From Paenibacillus xylanexedens (lineage in GTDB: Bacteria; Bacillota; Bacilli; Paenibacillales; Paenibacillaceae): a DNA stretch of 64,000 nucleotides. Position 1 is the stretch's first letter. Each line of letters starts with the position of its first letter. The stretch spans positions 5,766,001 through 5,830,000 of the forward strand of contig NZ_CP018620.1 of the NCBI RefSeq assembly GCF_001908275.1, in the 5' to 3' direction. Position numbers and translations under genes: made by a program. The notes below the pieces were generated by a model. That model made no database searches. It was not told the DNA's origin and was given only the letters and a program-made list of their open reading frames with translations. This document shows, piece after piece, positions 17,964 through 27,562 of the stretch.

Positions 17964-18821
17964 ATGAAAATTTTGGTTACTGGCGCAACAGGTCAATTGG
18001 GTTCACTGGTTGTAGAGGCATTGTTAAAAAACAATTCTGCCAAGGATGTGGCAGTAAGTGTACGTAATCCAGAGAAAGCGGAAGCACTCCGCACTCAAGG
18101 GGTTGACGTGCGTCACGGTGATTTCGATCAACCGGAGACGTTGGAGAAAGCTTTTGCCGGTGTAGACCGTCTGTTGCTCATCTCGACTGATGGTGACAAT
18201 GAAACGCGTATTCGCCAACATCAGGCTGCCATTGACGCTGCCAAGAACGCAGGCGTGGGTTTCATCGCTTATACAAGCGTTGTGAATGCAGAGAAAAATA
18301 CCCTTTCCCTGGCGGAAGTTCACCGCGCTACAGAAAAAGCTATTCGTGAATCCGGCATTCCGTATTCCTTCCTGCGCAACAACTGGTACCTGGAAAATGA
18401 AGCAGGCAGTGTGCAAGCAGCTACGCAAGGCGCACCTTGGGTTCATGCCACCAATGACAGCCAAGTAGGCTGGGCTACCCGCAGTGACTATGCCCATGCT
18501 GCAGCAGCTGTACTCGCAAGCGAAGGACACGAGAATACCGTATATGAATTGTCCGGCAAACTACGCACGCAAGCTGAACTGGCTGCCATTGTTGGTGAAG
18601 TGCTTGGGCAGGAAATCAACGTGCAAAACGTGGACGATGCCGCTTACGCTGACATCATGAAAGGCGCAGGTCTACCGGACTTTGTCGTATCGATGCTTGT
18701 TGATATGCAAGGTGCCATCCGTGAAGGCGCATTGGCTGTAGAGAGTGATACTTTAGAGAAATTGCTTGGCCGTCCGGCTCAGCCACTTAGCGAAGGAATT
18801 AAAGCAATTGTAGGCAAGTAA
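17964..18821 (+). CDS. qorB: NAD(P)H:quinone oxidoreductase type 2 / NmrA-like SDR protein
   Basis: 285 residues, the length of E. coli QorB (YtfG). The N-terminal Rossmann motif GATGQLG (residues 7-13) binds NAD(P)H; there is no classical YxxxK pair, as usual for the atypical NmrA/QorB branch. The family reduces quinones with NADPH in the cytosol, without flavin. AGGAGG lies 9 bases before the ATG. Upstream is the Rrf2 regulator; downstream is a strong terminator, so the gene is monocistronic. Exact substrate unproven. Confidence 0.85.
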   Translation: MKILVTGATGQLGSLVVEALLKNNSAKDVAVSVRNPEKAEALRTQGVDVRHGDFDQPETLEKAFAGVDRLLLISTDGDNETRIRQHQAAIDAAKNAGVGFIAYTSVVNAEKNTLSLAEVHRATEKAIRESGIPYSFLRNNWYLENEAGSVQAATQGAPWVHATNDSQVGWATRSDYAHAAAAVLASEGHENTVYELSGKLRTQAELAAIVGEVLGQEINVQNVDDAAYADIMKGAGLPDFVVSMLVDMQGAIREGALAVESDTLEKLLGRPAQPLSEGIKAIVGK

Positions 18822-18837
18822 GTTTTGGATATGAGAA

Positions 18838-18876
18838 AGGGACACACCAACAAATGTTGGATGTGTCCCTTTTTTG
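18838..18876 (+). terminator. Rho-independent terminator after qorB
   Basis: Stem GGGACACA / TGTGTCCC with an inner CAACA/TGTTG helix, followed by six T. Confidence 0.87.
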
Positions 18877-19020
18877 GTTTGGTGTAGCTAACGATCAATA
18901 CAACGATATACCCGTTGAACGGATGACCGTAAACTCACCCATTAATTGGGACTGCTGCGATTGAGATTGGTATTTATGCTGTCCACAACAGTTCATCACT
19001 CATTGCTCACCAGTCACTGC

Positions 19021-19569
19021 TCACTGCTCAAGAATATAACGTGCAGGAATGTGATCGGCCAGCCAGATATTTTCGTTTCCATGATAAAAGAGGATTCCAT
19101 CTGTCGCCGCTTGAGCAGCATTGATTCTCAAAATGACAGGCTGATCATCTCGTCTTCGTCCCACCTGATTGGCCGTATCGATATCTGCGGACAGATGTAC
19201 ATATTGCCTTTGCCGCGGCTGTAAGCCATGTTCCATAATAGAATGCACTGCGCGTGCCGGGGTCCCATGGTACAGGGTTTCCGGTGGCTCAGCAGATATC
19301 TTTGATATCTTATGGGGTGTCGAATGTCCATACAATGCCCGGATGCGGCCGGAATTGATCTCATGTCTCTTTTTCTCCGAGGCTTGAATCATCTGCTCCA
19401 GATCGGCTTGCGTGACTTCCTTCCACTGCGGACTTTCATGTAAAGCCACCAGCAATTGCGAGATTTCCACCCAACCCTCTTCATCCAGTTCCAACTCATA
19501 CTCCCATGGTGCATGTCGCAGAGCGTATGAGAGTTCTTTGCTTAATTTCATCAGATCCAATGCAATCAT
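19021..19569 (-). CDS. kptA: RNA 2'-phosphotransferase, Tpt1/KptA family
   Basis: 182 residues, normal for KptA. An N-terminal winged-helix part contains LRHAP (about 17-21). The C-terminal ADP-ribosyltransferase-like part contains KRHEI, LYHGT, YVHLS and GRRRDD. These supply the conserved Arg-His-Arg-Arg set that binds RNA 2'-phosphate and NAD+. The family moves a 2'-phosphate from RNA to NAD+, a tRNA-splicing step in eukaryotes whose bacterial role is unclear. GGAG directly abuts the ATG at 19569, so initiation may really use TTG at 19560 or ATG at 19551. The next gene upstream ends 22 bases before, suggesting a two-gene operon. Confidence 0.88.
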   Translation of the reverse strand: MIALDLMKLSKELSYALRHAPWEYELELDEEGWVEISQLLVALHESPQWKEVTQADLEQMIQASEKKRHEINSGRIRALYGHSTPHKISKISAEPPETLYHGTPARAVHSIMEHGLQPRQRQYVHLSADIDTANQVGRRRDDQPVILRINAAQAATDGILFYHGNENIWLADHIPARYILEQ

Positions 19570-19591
19570 CTCCTACATCTAATAAAACCGT

Positions 19592-20032
19592 CTAATTTTG
19601 CGATTGAACCGCTGTTAAAATCTCCTGAATGTTACGTTCCAATCCCTCATCGTCTTCCTGATTGAATTGGAAGTGTCCATCAATCCCACGTTGGATAATC
19701 GTATTCATCACCGGATGAACCTCACGATCGGAAGCCACCCGAATCAGATCATCGGCAAAATCAACCGCCTGCTGTTCACTGTAATTAAATGGTTTAATCA
19801 GCATCCGAATGCTCAAGGCATGGGCCTGCGGCTCCGCCAGCTGATCCCGATGAGTGATGCCATACACCGCGCCAAAACCAAAAGCAGCCATGACCTGACG
19901 CTCCAGTTCTGTCGTCTGTTCCAAAGGCGTGCCAATCAGCTCACACATTATGTCCACCATCTGCTCCAGCTCGTTTGCTGCCGCAGCCAGAATTACGTCA
20001 TTAATATCGTCAGCGTTGATAAAATCAGTCAT
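19592..20032 (-). CDS. Small acidic helical protein, Imm48-like (uncertain)
   Basis: 146 residues from ATG 20032, chosen because GGAGAAAACCAAT precedes it; an ATG at 20047 lacks a good ribosome site. Acidic, predicted all-helical, cytosolic, with GFGAVYG about a third of the way in. It reminds me of Imm48-type immunity proteins of Firmicutes, but I cannot confirm that and no toxin gene is next to it. It probably shares a transcript with kptA, 22 bases downstream. Confidence 0.6.
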   Translation of the reverse strand: MTDFINADDINDVILAAAANELEQMVDIMCELIGTPLEQTTELERQVMAAFGFGAVYGITHRDQLAEPQAHALSIRMLIKPFNYSEQQAVDFADDLIRVASDREVHPVMNTIIQRGIDGHFQFNQEDDEGLERNIQEILTAVQSQN

Positions 20033-20123
20033 ATTGGTTTTCTCCATTTCTGCACCGTATTTGATCCATTCTCTCAGACTCTATGAGAACATTGTATCGG
20101 AGTTGGGGTGTTCGTTTCAAATC

Positions 20124-21365
20124 TTATATAAGTGAAGTCAATTGTGATTCGAAACGATTTTTTGCGAGCCTGAGCGCCTTGTCCTTTTTACCATGATCCA
20201 TATAGTATTGAAACAATATCCCTTCATAACGTTCAGCGAGATACTGGGAACCAAGTTCACGATAATAAGGAAGAATTCGCTCTTCTATCATTTCATAATA
20301 CGCTTGCTCCTGCCCTTGTAAAATGACAGACTGAAGTTCCAATTCCATATAACTTGCGTCTGAAACAAGTTTAGAATTGTGCAAGGTTTCCAGAGACATG
20401 TCCAACAGCTTGTTTGCAGGAATGAGGTTACCCAATCTATTCGATTCTATGTAATTATTGAGTACCATCAGGTATAACGGTTGTTTCTCCGGAATGATAT
20501 CAAGCGCTTGCCTGTACCAGTGAGCAGCATCATCATATTGCTTCCGCCGGTTATATTCATAACCCAGATTGTTCAACAGCTTGGCTTTTCGGTCAGGGAG
20601 CCCACAATCATCACTAATCCGAATCAGATTTTCATATCTGCGTTTCGTCTCAGGAAAATCATGATACTCGCGGGAATTGAGCTGAACCAGCATAATGGTT
20701 TCGGTGTCAATGATTCGCACCATATTGAGCGTTTTCCGAAAATGCTGGATAGCTTTCTCGGCGTAATAGTACGACGTAATATTCGAATATATCGAGTGAT
20801 ATGCCAGAGACAAATGATAGAAGTACTCATGATTCGTATATTTGGACTGATTGATTGAAGTTAACGTCTGGATGGATTTGCGATAATGTCCTGTAAGGAA
20901 ATAATAAATCCCCATCACATGGTGATAAAAATAATGTTCATATGAATGCTCCGATTCATCCGGAATCTCCACTTCGGCTATAAGTCTCTCGGCTTCATTG
21001 ATATTATTCATAAACAAGTAAAATCGGATCCGCAGCAAGTCATAGGATAAACGCAAATCAGGTATGCCTTTTAACGGTTCTTCTTCCAACTTGTCTTTGA
21101 GACGAATAGCTTCAGCTGTTCTCTGCATAATAATGGCCTCTTGCCATGAATCCAGCAGATCGTTCATTTGATGATATCTCGCTACTTCCCTTGCCATATC
21201 AATACATAGTCGATCACAGAGCATGTCCATAATTTCTTGGGAATACTCTGTCATTCCCCGTTCAATTTTGCTCAGATGTGTGACTGAACAGATTCCTTTC
21301 ACCAGTTCGCCTTGAGTTCGTTTATTCTTCTCCCGGTAAAATTTAATAATCTTCCCTTCAATCAT
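20124..21365 (-). CDS. XRE helix-turn-helix regulator with TPR repeats (RRNPP/PlcR-like)
   Basis: 413 residues starting at ATG 21365 (GAGGTG upstream; a GTG one codon earlier is also possible). Residues about 5-60 form a lambda-repressor-type HTH, and the remaining 350 residues are helical TPR-like repeats, including YEYNRRKQYDDAAHWYRQAL. This is the Rgg/PlcR/NprR architecture, where a secreted and re-imported peptide often controls the regulator. No small peptide gene is obvious immediately next to it. The neighbouring secreted S8 peptidase on the same strand is a plausible target, as PlcR and NprR control proteases, but this is inference. Confidence 0.85.
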   Translation of the reverse strand: MIEGKIIKFYREKNKRTQGELVKGICSVTHLSKIERGMTEYSQEIMDMLCDRLCIDMAREVARYHQMNDLLDSWQEAIIMQRTAEAIRLKDKLEEEPLKGIPDLRLSYDLLRIRFYLFMNNINEAERLIAEVEIPDESEHSYEHYFYHHVMGIYYFLTGHYRKSIQTLTSINQSKYTNHEYFYHLSLAYHSIYSNITSYYYAEKAIQHFRKTLNMVRIIDTETIMLVQLNSREYHDFPETKRRYENLIRISDDCGLPDRKAKLLNNLGYEYNRRKQYDDAAHWYRQALDIIPEKQPLYLMVLNNYIESNRLGNLIPANKLLDMSLETLHNSKLVSDASYMELELQSVILQGQEQAYYEMIEERILPYYRELGSQYLAERYEGILFQYYMDHGKKDKALRLAKNRFESQLTSLI

Positions 21366-21492
21366 CACTACACCTCGTTTTAATCCATCATTTATTCCTA
21401 ATTATAGGGTTCGAATATGGACTCTGCCAGTTATATATTGGAGTCTGATGTACTTGGGAAGAGAATTTTAGAAGCTCACCTAGGTAAAACAA

Positions 21493-21536
21493 CAAAAAAA
21501 ATAAGAGGGCCTCCTAATACTGGAAGAACCTCTTAT
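21493..21536 (-). terminator. Rho-independent terminator of the S8 peptidase
   Basis: On the minus strand ATAAGAGG and CCTCTTAT arms (21536-21529 and 21508-21501) followed by eight T, just after the stop at 21548. Confidence 0.85.
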
Positions 21537-21547
21537 CCTTGTACTTC

Positions 21548-24500
21548 TTATTTCAGCAATAAAAGTAAATTGTGTACCGTTTGGGCCGTTTCGGCACGTG
21601 TAGCACTATTTTTCGGTCTGAATTGCCCACCAGTAGAACCGTTCATTACACCAAGCTCGGAAGCTTTCGCCACAGCTTCTTTTGCCCAAGATGCAATGTC
21701 TGCTTCATCCGTATAACCGGCAACAGCCGACTGGGTATCGTTTGATTGGGATTGATATTCGTATGCTCTCATCATGAGCACTGCCATTTCTTCACGTGAA
21801 ATGGTTTGGGTCGGAGCAAACTTATCATTCGCTATTCCCTGAACCAAACCTGCTTGATATGCAGCTGCAACGCTGTCTGCATACCAGGCATCCTTACTCA
21901 CATCACCAAATGGCAATTCGTTACCTTTCACCTCTAAACCAAGAGTTCTCACGATTAAAGCAGCGAATTCGGCACGAGTCGTTTGACCTTGTGGATCAAA
22001 CGCGGTCTCTGTTTTGCCTGTCAGCACATGTTTCGCCGAAAGAGACTTGATTGCTTTACTTGCCCAATGCGTTGGTACCACGTCTTCGAAGGATTTATCG
22101 TAAACGAACGGTGCATACATGCCCATATCAGACAATTGGGAAGTAACGGTACCCTTCTCTTCATCTACGATCCCACCTGCGTAATCCCATTGATCCGCAG
22201 ATGAATGTTCATGATACATTCCAATCAGATCGCTGTTTAACATTCTGTCGTAATGGAGTGTCAGTGAAAAATCTTCAGGAAGCGAGGACAGAGATAATTT
22301 CTCACTGGAAACCTGGAGATACAGTTCAACTTCATAAGCAGCACCTGCGGTTGTCCACGTAAGACCTTGTTTCGTTTCTGGTGCTTTCACATCTTGTTTC
22401 AATATATCCAAAATGATCTTGCCCCCAGCAGCACCAGAACCTCCTTTGGTCTGCAGTTCTTTCAATACGCTAGATGGAATGGTGAGCGATAATACACCTT
22501 GCTGAGAAATTGTGAGTGAATTCGCACCCAACAAGTCCCCCGCATTAACAGGCAACTCAATCTTCTTACCAACTGTAATATCCACATCTGCGGTACCGTT
22601 TGTCACAGCTTTCAATTCTTTTTCTGTAATGACCTGATTTTGGCTTGGATCTGGGTCTGTGGTTGGTGCAGGTGTTGGGAAAGGTGCAGGGGTCGTAGAA
22701 GATCCGCCGCCACCGCTATTTCCCGAACCGCCCCCATTGTTACCAGAACCACCATTATTCATTTCCTGAATTTTATTGAGGAAGTACCCTAAGTCTTTGT
22801 CCCCAATTTGCAAAACAGGCTTCTTGGTAGAATAGTTAGCCGTCATTCCAAAGTTATTCGTAATATAATTCACTTCGGCGTCTCCTACAGAGCCATCCTG
22901 GTCAATATCGGCGATCTCATCCGAAGTATGATAATGTTTCGTTACAAGCTCCATGTCATAGATATCGATGACTCCATCCCCATTAATATCTCCTGCATAC
23001 GTAAAGTCGGACGAATTCAGTTGATTGATGCCATAATATTCGCCATCAATCGTCTTGCTCAGAACCACTGCAAGCTTGGAAGGTAAATGACCCGGAACTC
23101 GTGTGTAGATGGTCGTCATTCCTCCTGTTGCCGGAATCCCATCGATCAGGAACTCACCATAATTTTGCACAGTCCCCTCATATTTCTCACCGGAAGCCGT
23201 CTCGGCATAAACTTCAATGCCCATTGCCGAATAGTCATTTTCAAAATCCAGATACTCTCCATCGACCATAAAAGCTTCCGGACGTACAAAACCATATGTT
23301 CTTGAGGATTTGGAGATCACTTCATAACTGTCTGTGTTAAACGCGGTTAATGCCAATTTCTCTTCGTTCTCTTTCATGCCAACCGTCGTGTATTTCACTT
23401 CAAGAAATGGTACGTCGCTTTTCTTAAAATAGAATTCATCCTTCGGTACATCAAAGACAACATGGAACAAATCAAGATCACCTGTAATTCCTTCAAAGGA
23501 CCCACCTGAGATGGATGCCTCAAAGCTGAGTTCTCTTTGGTCCACTACAGGCTCACTGATTTTCACTTGAGCACCTGTGGCATCCAGTAATGCCTGCAGC
23601 TCAGGCGTTGGCTCAATCCGGTTAAATTGTTTATAGTCATACATCGATTCCAGGGTAAACGAAATACCGTTTAACTTCTCGACATTGTTCAATTGAATAG
23701 TTTGGGTAATTGTATCTCCTTTACGCACTTGTTCTTTGTCATATTTGCTGGTCACATAAGGTTTACCTTCGGAAATAAAGCCATAGCGGTGGTCCTTGAC
23801 GGGATTGGCCGCTGTACCCACATCCAATCCAAAGAGTCGAAGTTCGTAACCATTATCATATTCTTCTTTGGTAATACCAAAAGATATATTTCCTTCTTTG
23901 GAAACAGGCAAATCACCGGAATAAAAGGGACTGCCATTCTCGTAGAAAATGACACGATTGGAAGATTGATCATAAGCCGTGATCCCATTATCAACAAAGG
24001 TTTGGATGGTTGAATCGATAGCTGTGCCATCATACCAGACGCCCTGTCCACCTTCCCTTTCCGTCAGCATACTATCATTGAGTTCGTGTACACCAGGCTC
24101 AATACCCAAATCAATCTCGGGGGCTGTATTGTCCACAACTACCAATCTTTCGGATGAATACTGCTTGGCGTCCGAATCTGTCCCGATGAATTCAAGTGTG
24201 TAGCTGCCCTCAGGGACAAATCGCGCAACGTTGGAGATCTCCCCGTTTTCAATCGGAAATGCATAACCTCTAAACACATTCAGCATCAGATATTCCACTC
24301 CCGGAAGCATGGACTGCGAATTCAAGGTACCTACAAACCCGATTTCCTCGTTTGTTTCGTGATCCTTTAGTAATACATCCACAGAATCAATGGGACTTCC
24401 CAATTGAATAGCACTCAGTGTAATACGATTCAGGAACTGGTGAAATGGAGTATCGTTTGTGATGGATGGTGGAATCAATTCCACGGAATTAATACCCTTT

Positions 24501-25357
24501 TCGCTAATACGGATGGAGAATGGGATCTGAATATGATCCACCGGATTTTCCGTATCCAGATATACATATCCTTCATATCGACCACTTGGCGTGTCCTGTG
24601 GTATATCCACTGAAACAGTCATCTCTTCCGTACTTCCGCCACTTACAGTAATGGATTCTGGAAGATGAACATTTAAGTTCATATCGTTTAACAGCTTCAT
24701 GGAAGTGTTATACGTTTTGGCACCGTCCCCTTTATTCTCGATCTTAACTGTTCGGCTGTCAGATACGATTCCCTGGTCGTTTTCTTCCAAATATGCACTA
24801 TCAAATACGATGGAACCTGTAATTTCATCAATCAGGATGGATTCGTCATTCGAGAAGTGAATCGTTTTATCCTGAACTTTGGCAAATACAGATGTGTGGA
24901 CTGCCCGGTACGGATCTACTCGGCCTGCACCTACTTCATATACGGAATAATTCCCGTTCAGATCAACAGCTGTATTCATAAGAGCCGTCTTCACATCAAA
25001 AGGTGTATATTCTTCATGTGCCTGAAGCATAAGTGCAGCAATACCTGCCATATGCGGGGTTGCCATGGAAGTACCCGAAATTCGTGCATAGGCAATATTA
25101 TAATTCTCACCCGTATGATCATTCACAAATACAGGATAGGTTGAAAAAACAGCTACGCCCGGTGCAACGATATCGGGTTTAATATCATCATTCACGGCGG
25201 CTGGGCCTCGGGAACTGAAATCGGCCAGTTTATTCCCTTCCGTAACGGTTTGGCCTGCTGCGCCAAAGGTGACTGTCACACCGTTCAACTCTTTTAGTTT
25301 TTCTCCAAGCTCTCTCATCATTTGGAATGTAGGAATATACCCGTTCATTTCACCCAA
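21548..25357 (-). CDS. S8 peptidase, C-terminal segment (catalytic Ser, Fn3-like, dockerin-like and SLH domains)
   Basis: Continues the PA domain with GEMNGYIPTF. Catalytic Ser is in SGTSMATPHMAG near 25060. Several beta-sandwich domains of the C5a-peptidase type follow. Near 22990-22870 two calcium-loop repeats (DINGDGVIDIYD, DIDQDGSVGDAE) make a dockerin-like unit. A Gly/Ser/Pro linker (about 22760-22640) leads to three SLH repeats (about 22080-21560; motifs HWAS, TRAEFAAL, TRAETAQ) that normally bind pyruvylated cell-wall polysaccharide. The true upstream reading joins the middle segment after a frameshift; the ATG at 25357 has no good ribosome site. Confidence 0.83.
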   Translation of the reverse strand: MGEMNGYIPTFQMMRELGEKLKELNGVTVTFGAAGQTVTEGNKLADFSSRGPAAVNDDIKPDIVAPGVAVFSTYPVFVNDHTGENYNIAYARISGTSMATPHMAGIAALMLQAHEEYTPFDVKTALMNTAVDLNGNYSVYEVGAGRVDPYRAVHTSVFAKVQDKTIHFSNDESILIDEITGSIVFDSAYLEENDQGIVSDSRTVKIENKGDGAKTYNTSMKLLNDMNLNVHLPESITVSGGSTEEMTVSVDIPQDTPSGRYEGYVYLDTENPVDHIQIPFSIRISEKGINSVELIPPSITNDTPFHQFLNRITLSAIQLGSPIDSVDVLLKDHETNEEIGFVGTLNSQSMLPGVEYLMLNVFRGYAFPIENGEISNVARFVPEGSYTLEFIGTDSDAKQYSSERLVVVDNTAPEIDLGIEPGVHELNDSMLTEREGGQGVWYDGTAIDSTIQTFVDNGITAYDQSSNRVIFYENGSPFYSGDLPVSKEGNISFGITKEEYDNGYELRLFGLDVGTAANPVKDHRYGFISEGKPYVTSKYDKEQVRKGDTITQTIQLNNVEKLNGISFTLESMYDYKQFNRIEPTPELQALLDATGAQVKISEPVVDQRELSFEASISGGSFEGITGDLDLFHVVFDVPKDEFYFKKSDVPFLEVKYTTVGMKENEEKLALTAFNTDSYEVISKSSRTYGFVRPEAFMVDGEYLDFENDYSAMGIEVYAETASGEKYEGTVQNYGEFLIDGIPATGGMTTIYTRVPGHLPSKLAVVLSKTIDGEYYGINQLNSSDFTYAGDINGDGVIDIYDMELVTKHYHTSDEIADIDQDGSVGDAEVNYITNNFGMTANYSTKKPVLQIGDKDLGYFLNKIQEMNNGGSGNNGGGSGNSGGGGSSTTPAPFPTPAPTTDPDPSQNQVITEKELKAVTNGTADVDITVGKKIELPVNAGDLLGANSLTISQQGVLSLTIPSSVLKELQTKGGSGAAGGKIILDILKQDVKAPETKQGLTWTTAGAAYEVELYLQVSSEKLSLSSLPEDFSLTLHYDRMLNSDLIGMYHEHSSADQWDYAGGIVDEEKGTVTSQLSDMGMYAPFVYDKSFEDVVPTHWASKAIKSLSAKHVLTGKTETAFDPQGQTTRAEFAALIVRTLGLEVKGNELPFGDVSKDAWYADSVAAAYQAGLVQGIANDKFAPTQTISREEMAVLMMRAYEYQSQSNDTQSAVAGYTDEADIASWAKEAVAKASELGVMNGSTGGQFRPKNSATRAETAQTVHNLLLLLK

Positions 25358-26691
25358 ATAATTAGGGATTGTTCCTTCAACTTTTTATATATAATTGCTG
25401 CTGCCGCCCCTGCTTTTCTTGCGTTGACAATCTTGGCATCGAGTGCAATATCTCCCCGAGCGATTAGGGCCACCTTATCTTGTACATCAATACCTTCAAA
25501 ATCAAAAGCATTACCAAGCCCTGCATACACAAGTTCGTAGGTTTTGCCTTCAAGTGTGGTCAGATCGTCAGCAAAATCTTTACCAAACAGTGGTAACACC
25601 TCAGTAAACGTTGAAGCAGGTGCTTCTTTTGTTGGCGCTTCTTCTCCTGCTGCTGGTGGTGCTTCTACTTCTGCATCAGGTGCATCTTCTACTGATAGTG
25701 AAGTTTCTACATCTGCTGCTGGTGTCTCTTCTTCTGTTGCCGATGCTTCTACATCTGCTGCAGATGGTTCTTCTACTGTTGGTGGAGTTTCTTCATCCAC
25801 TATAGGTGTTTCTTTTTCCTCTGCCGATGCCTCTTCTTCTACTGCAGGTGTTTCCTCACCCCGAATAGGTTCTTCTTCAATTACAGGTGTTTCCTCTGTC
25901 TCTCCCGCACCTGGATTGTTATACACATCCAGAGTCACTGTAGCCGTAGGAATAGTTAACGGGACATCGGAAGCACCAATCGTAATGGCCAGCGCGCTCG
26001 CGCCTGGTGTACCTAACGTACCTTCATTGGGTCCATCATTACCTGCCGCAACCATACTCACCACGCCTTGCAGCATCGCATTATTCAGTGCAATTGAAGA
26101 AGGATCCAGCGGATCATTCGTGGCGGCCCCTAAGGATAGATTGATAACATCAAGTTCATCTTCAATGGCCTTGTCAATTCCGGCAATAATGCCACTCATC
26201 TCACCACTTCCACCAGGGCCAAGTACACGGTACACATATAAGTCTACGTCTGGAGCAACACCTTTTACCGCATACCCCACGTCATTTTTGGCCTGCCCAG
26301 CGATGGTTCCCGATACGTGTGTTCCATGGGAAGTATAATAAGCTTCTGCTAATACACCTTGCTCCTTATAGCCCGAATTTTCCCAATCTTTATAGGTCGT
26401 CTCCATCGGGTCTGCATCGTTATCAACAAAATCCCATCCTTTAACTGTCGTTGGATCTACTTGCTTTGGATCCTCACCCGCATGAGCGCGATACCCTTTA
26501 TACGCCCCTGTTAAATCCGGATGATTATAATCAATTCCGGTGTCCAGTACACCCACTTTGATTCCCTTACCAGTGATGCCCTCTTCATGAAGTTTGTCGA
26601 TTCCAAGATATGGCACAACTATCAGCCATGCGAGGTTGCATTCCGGATGCAGATGCAAATTCACTTGATGTGGCTGTCTCTGGCAGATCAA
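25345..26691 (-). CDS. S8 peptidase, middle segment (catalytic Asp and His, PA domain)
   Basis: Meaningful residues begin with VPYLGIDKLHEEG near 26616. Catalytic Asp is in VGVLDTGID near 26530, His in SHGTHVSG near 26325, and the oxyanion Asn in VAAGNDG near 26045. Then comes an inserted segment of about 100 residues rich in Glu, Thr, Pro and Ala (about 25910-25610) and the beginning of a protease-associated (PA) domain. The frame fails at IIYKK near 25386. The first 20 or so residues from 26691 are out of frame and not part of the real protein. Confidence 0.8.
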   Translation of the reverse strand: MICQRQPHQVNLHLHPECNLAWLIVVPYLGIDKLHEEGITGKGIKVGVLDTGIDYNHPDLTGAYKGYRAHAGEDPKQVDPTTVKGWDFVDNDADPMETTYKDWENSGYKEQGVLAEAYYTSHGTHVSGTIAGQAKNDVGYAVKGVAPDVDLYVYRVLGPGGSGEMSGIIAGIDKAIEDELDVINLSLGAATNDPLDPSSIALNNAMLQGVVSMVAAGNDGPNEGTLGTPGASALAITIGASDVPLTIPTATVTLDVYNNPGAGETEETPVIEEEPIRGEETPAVEEEASAEEKETPIVDEETPPTVEEPSAADVEASATEEETPAADVETSLSVEDAPDAEVEAPPAAGEEAPTKEAPASTFTEVLPLFGKDFADDLTTLEGKTYELVYAGLGNAFDFEGIDVQDKVALIARGDIALDAKIVNARKAGAAAAIIYKKLKEQSLIIWVK

Positions 26692-27238
26692 GTACCACTT
26701 CCTGGTCAGCCCATACTTTTTTCACAACTCCAGATTTCATCAGATCTTCTACGGCTACGCCAGGGACTGTTAACGCAACACCATTTAGTGCGGTTTCGTA
26801 CTCCTGAGTGATTTGGATCGAGGCTGCATCATAAGATAGCCCTCTCTTCTGCTGCAAAGACTTAATGTGCTGCTTGAATTGCTGATGATTTTGTTTTACT
26901 CTGCTTGCGGCCGTAAGCTCTGACAACTTCTCATTTTTTAGTCCAGCCCGTTTCAAGGCAACGGCAGCGGGTTCGCTATTGAATTGGATGATCACTTTGA
27001 CCAAATCGTTACTTTTGGTATTCACCTTGGAGTCGATCACTTCACCATCCATGACTTGAAGCTGATTCAAAGCTTGTCTTTCCTCTGGCGTCAGTGATTG
27101 AAGAATGGACTTAGCGCTCTCACTCTGCTGTAGAGGACCATAAGAAGGTCCTGCGTAAGCAGGTAAGGAGAACATGGAAGACAACATGACTCCCGCTGCT
27201 ACTAAACCGGATAACCATCGGGTTGATTTTCGTTTCAT
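26585..27238 (-). CDS. S8 peptidase, N-terminal segment (signal peptide and I9 propeptide)
   Basis: The segment starts with KRKSTRWLSGLVAAG followed by a hydrophobic core and a SLPAYAG cleavage region, a standard Sec signal peptide. The next 150 residues resemble the inhibitor I9 propeptide of subtilases, a folding chaperone and inhibitor removed on maturation. The frame then runs past RMADS into out-of-frame residues and a stop at 26585. Alone it could not be an active protease. Confidence 0.8.
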   Translation of the reverse strand: MKRKSTRWLSGLVAAGVMLSSMFSLPAYAGPSYGPLQQSESAKSILQSLTPEERQALNQLQVMDGEVIDSKVNTKSNDLVKVIIQFNSEPAAVALKRAGLKNEKLSELTAASRVKQNHQQFKQHIKSLQQKRGLSYDAASIQITQEYETALNGVALTVPGVAVEDLMKSGVVKKVWADQEVVLDLPETATSSEFASASGMQPRMADSCAISWNRQTS

Positions 27239-27562
27239 TTTATACCTCCTGCGATTTACGATCAGATTAGGCTTATCGTATTCCGCAGCGTAGGGGATGT
27301 AAATTGGGGTAATTGAGTATGTTAATAGATGAATCACTCTGTTACCCTTCGGAAAAATTTACATATAAATAGACCGAATTATCTAATTTAGTGGCTTTAT
27401 TTAACGAATTCAGGATTCTATTCTTTTATTCACAACTGAATTTGATAAACAAGTTTCTTTAGACCTAAAATCACTTTCGAAAATGAAGAGTTTTTTCAAA
27501 AATAAATTACTTTTTTTGTTATTTTTTGATTGGATTCAATTTAAAATCTTTATAAAAAACGC

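Larger units (their letters stand above)
21548..27238 (-). pseudogene. S8 (subtilisin-like) cell-surface peptidase with three SLH domains, interrupted by two frameshifts
   Basis: Read as one gene this would encode about 1,900 residues: signal peptide, I9 propeptide, S8 catalytic domain with an inserted PA domain and an acidic low-complexity segment, Fn3-like domains, a dockerin-like repeat, a Gly/Ser/Pro linker and three SLH domains. Start is ATG 27238 with AGGAGG 7 bases upstream. The frame is lost by one extra base near 26617 and regained by one missing base in an A-run near 25386. First and last parts share one frame; the middle 1.2 kb, with catalytic Asp and His, is shifted. Everything else is well preserved, so recent mutation or two sequence errors are likelier than long decay. 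If intact, the protein would be exported, attached to secondary cell-wall polymer and digest extracellular protein. Confidence 0.85.

Noticed and set aside
25544..26338. 264-codon plus-strand ORF, Ser/Ala/Val-rich
   Set aside because: Antisense shadow of the acidic repeat and S8 domain; low complexity follows from the repeat codons and there is no ribosome site.
25345..26691. Programmed ribosomal frameshifting in the S8 gene
   Set aside because: Two opposite shifts would be needed; the first site has no slippery heptamer and the second (T AAA AAG) is imperfect. Mutation or sequence error is simpler.
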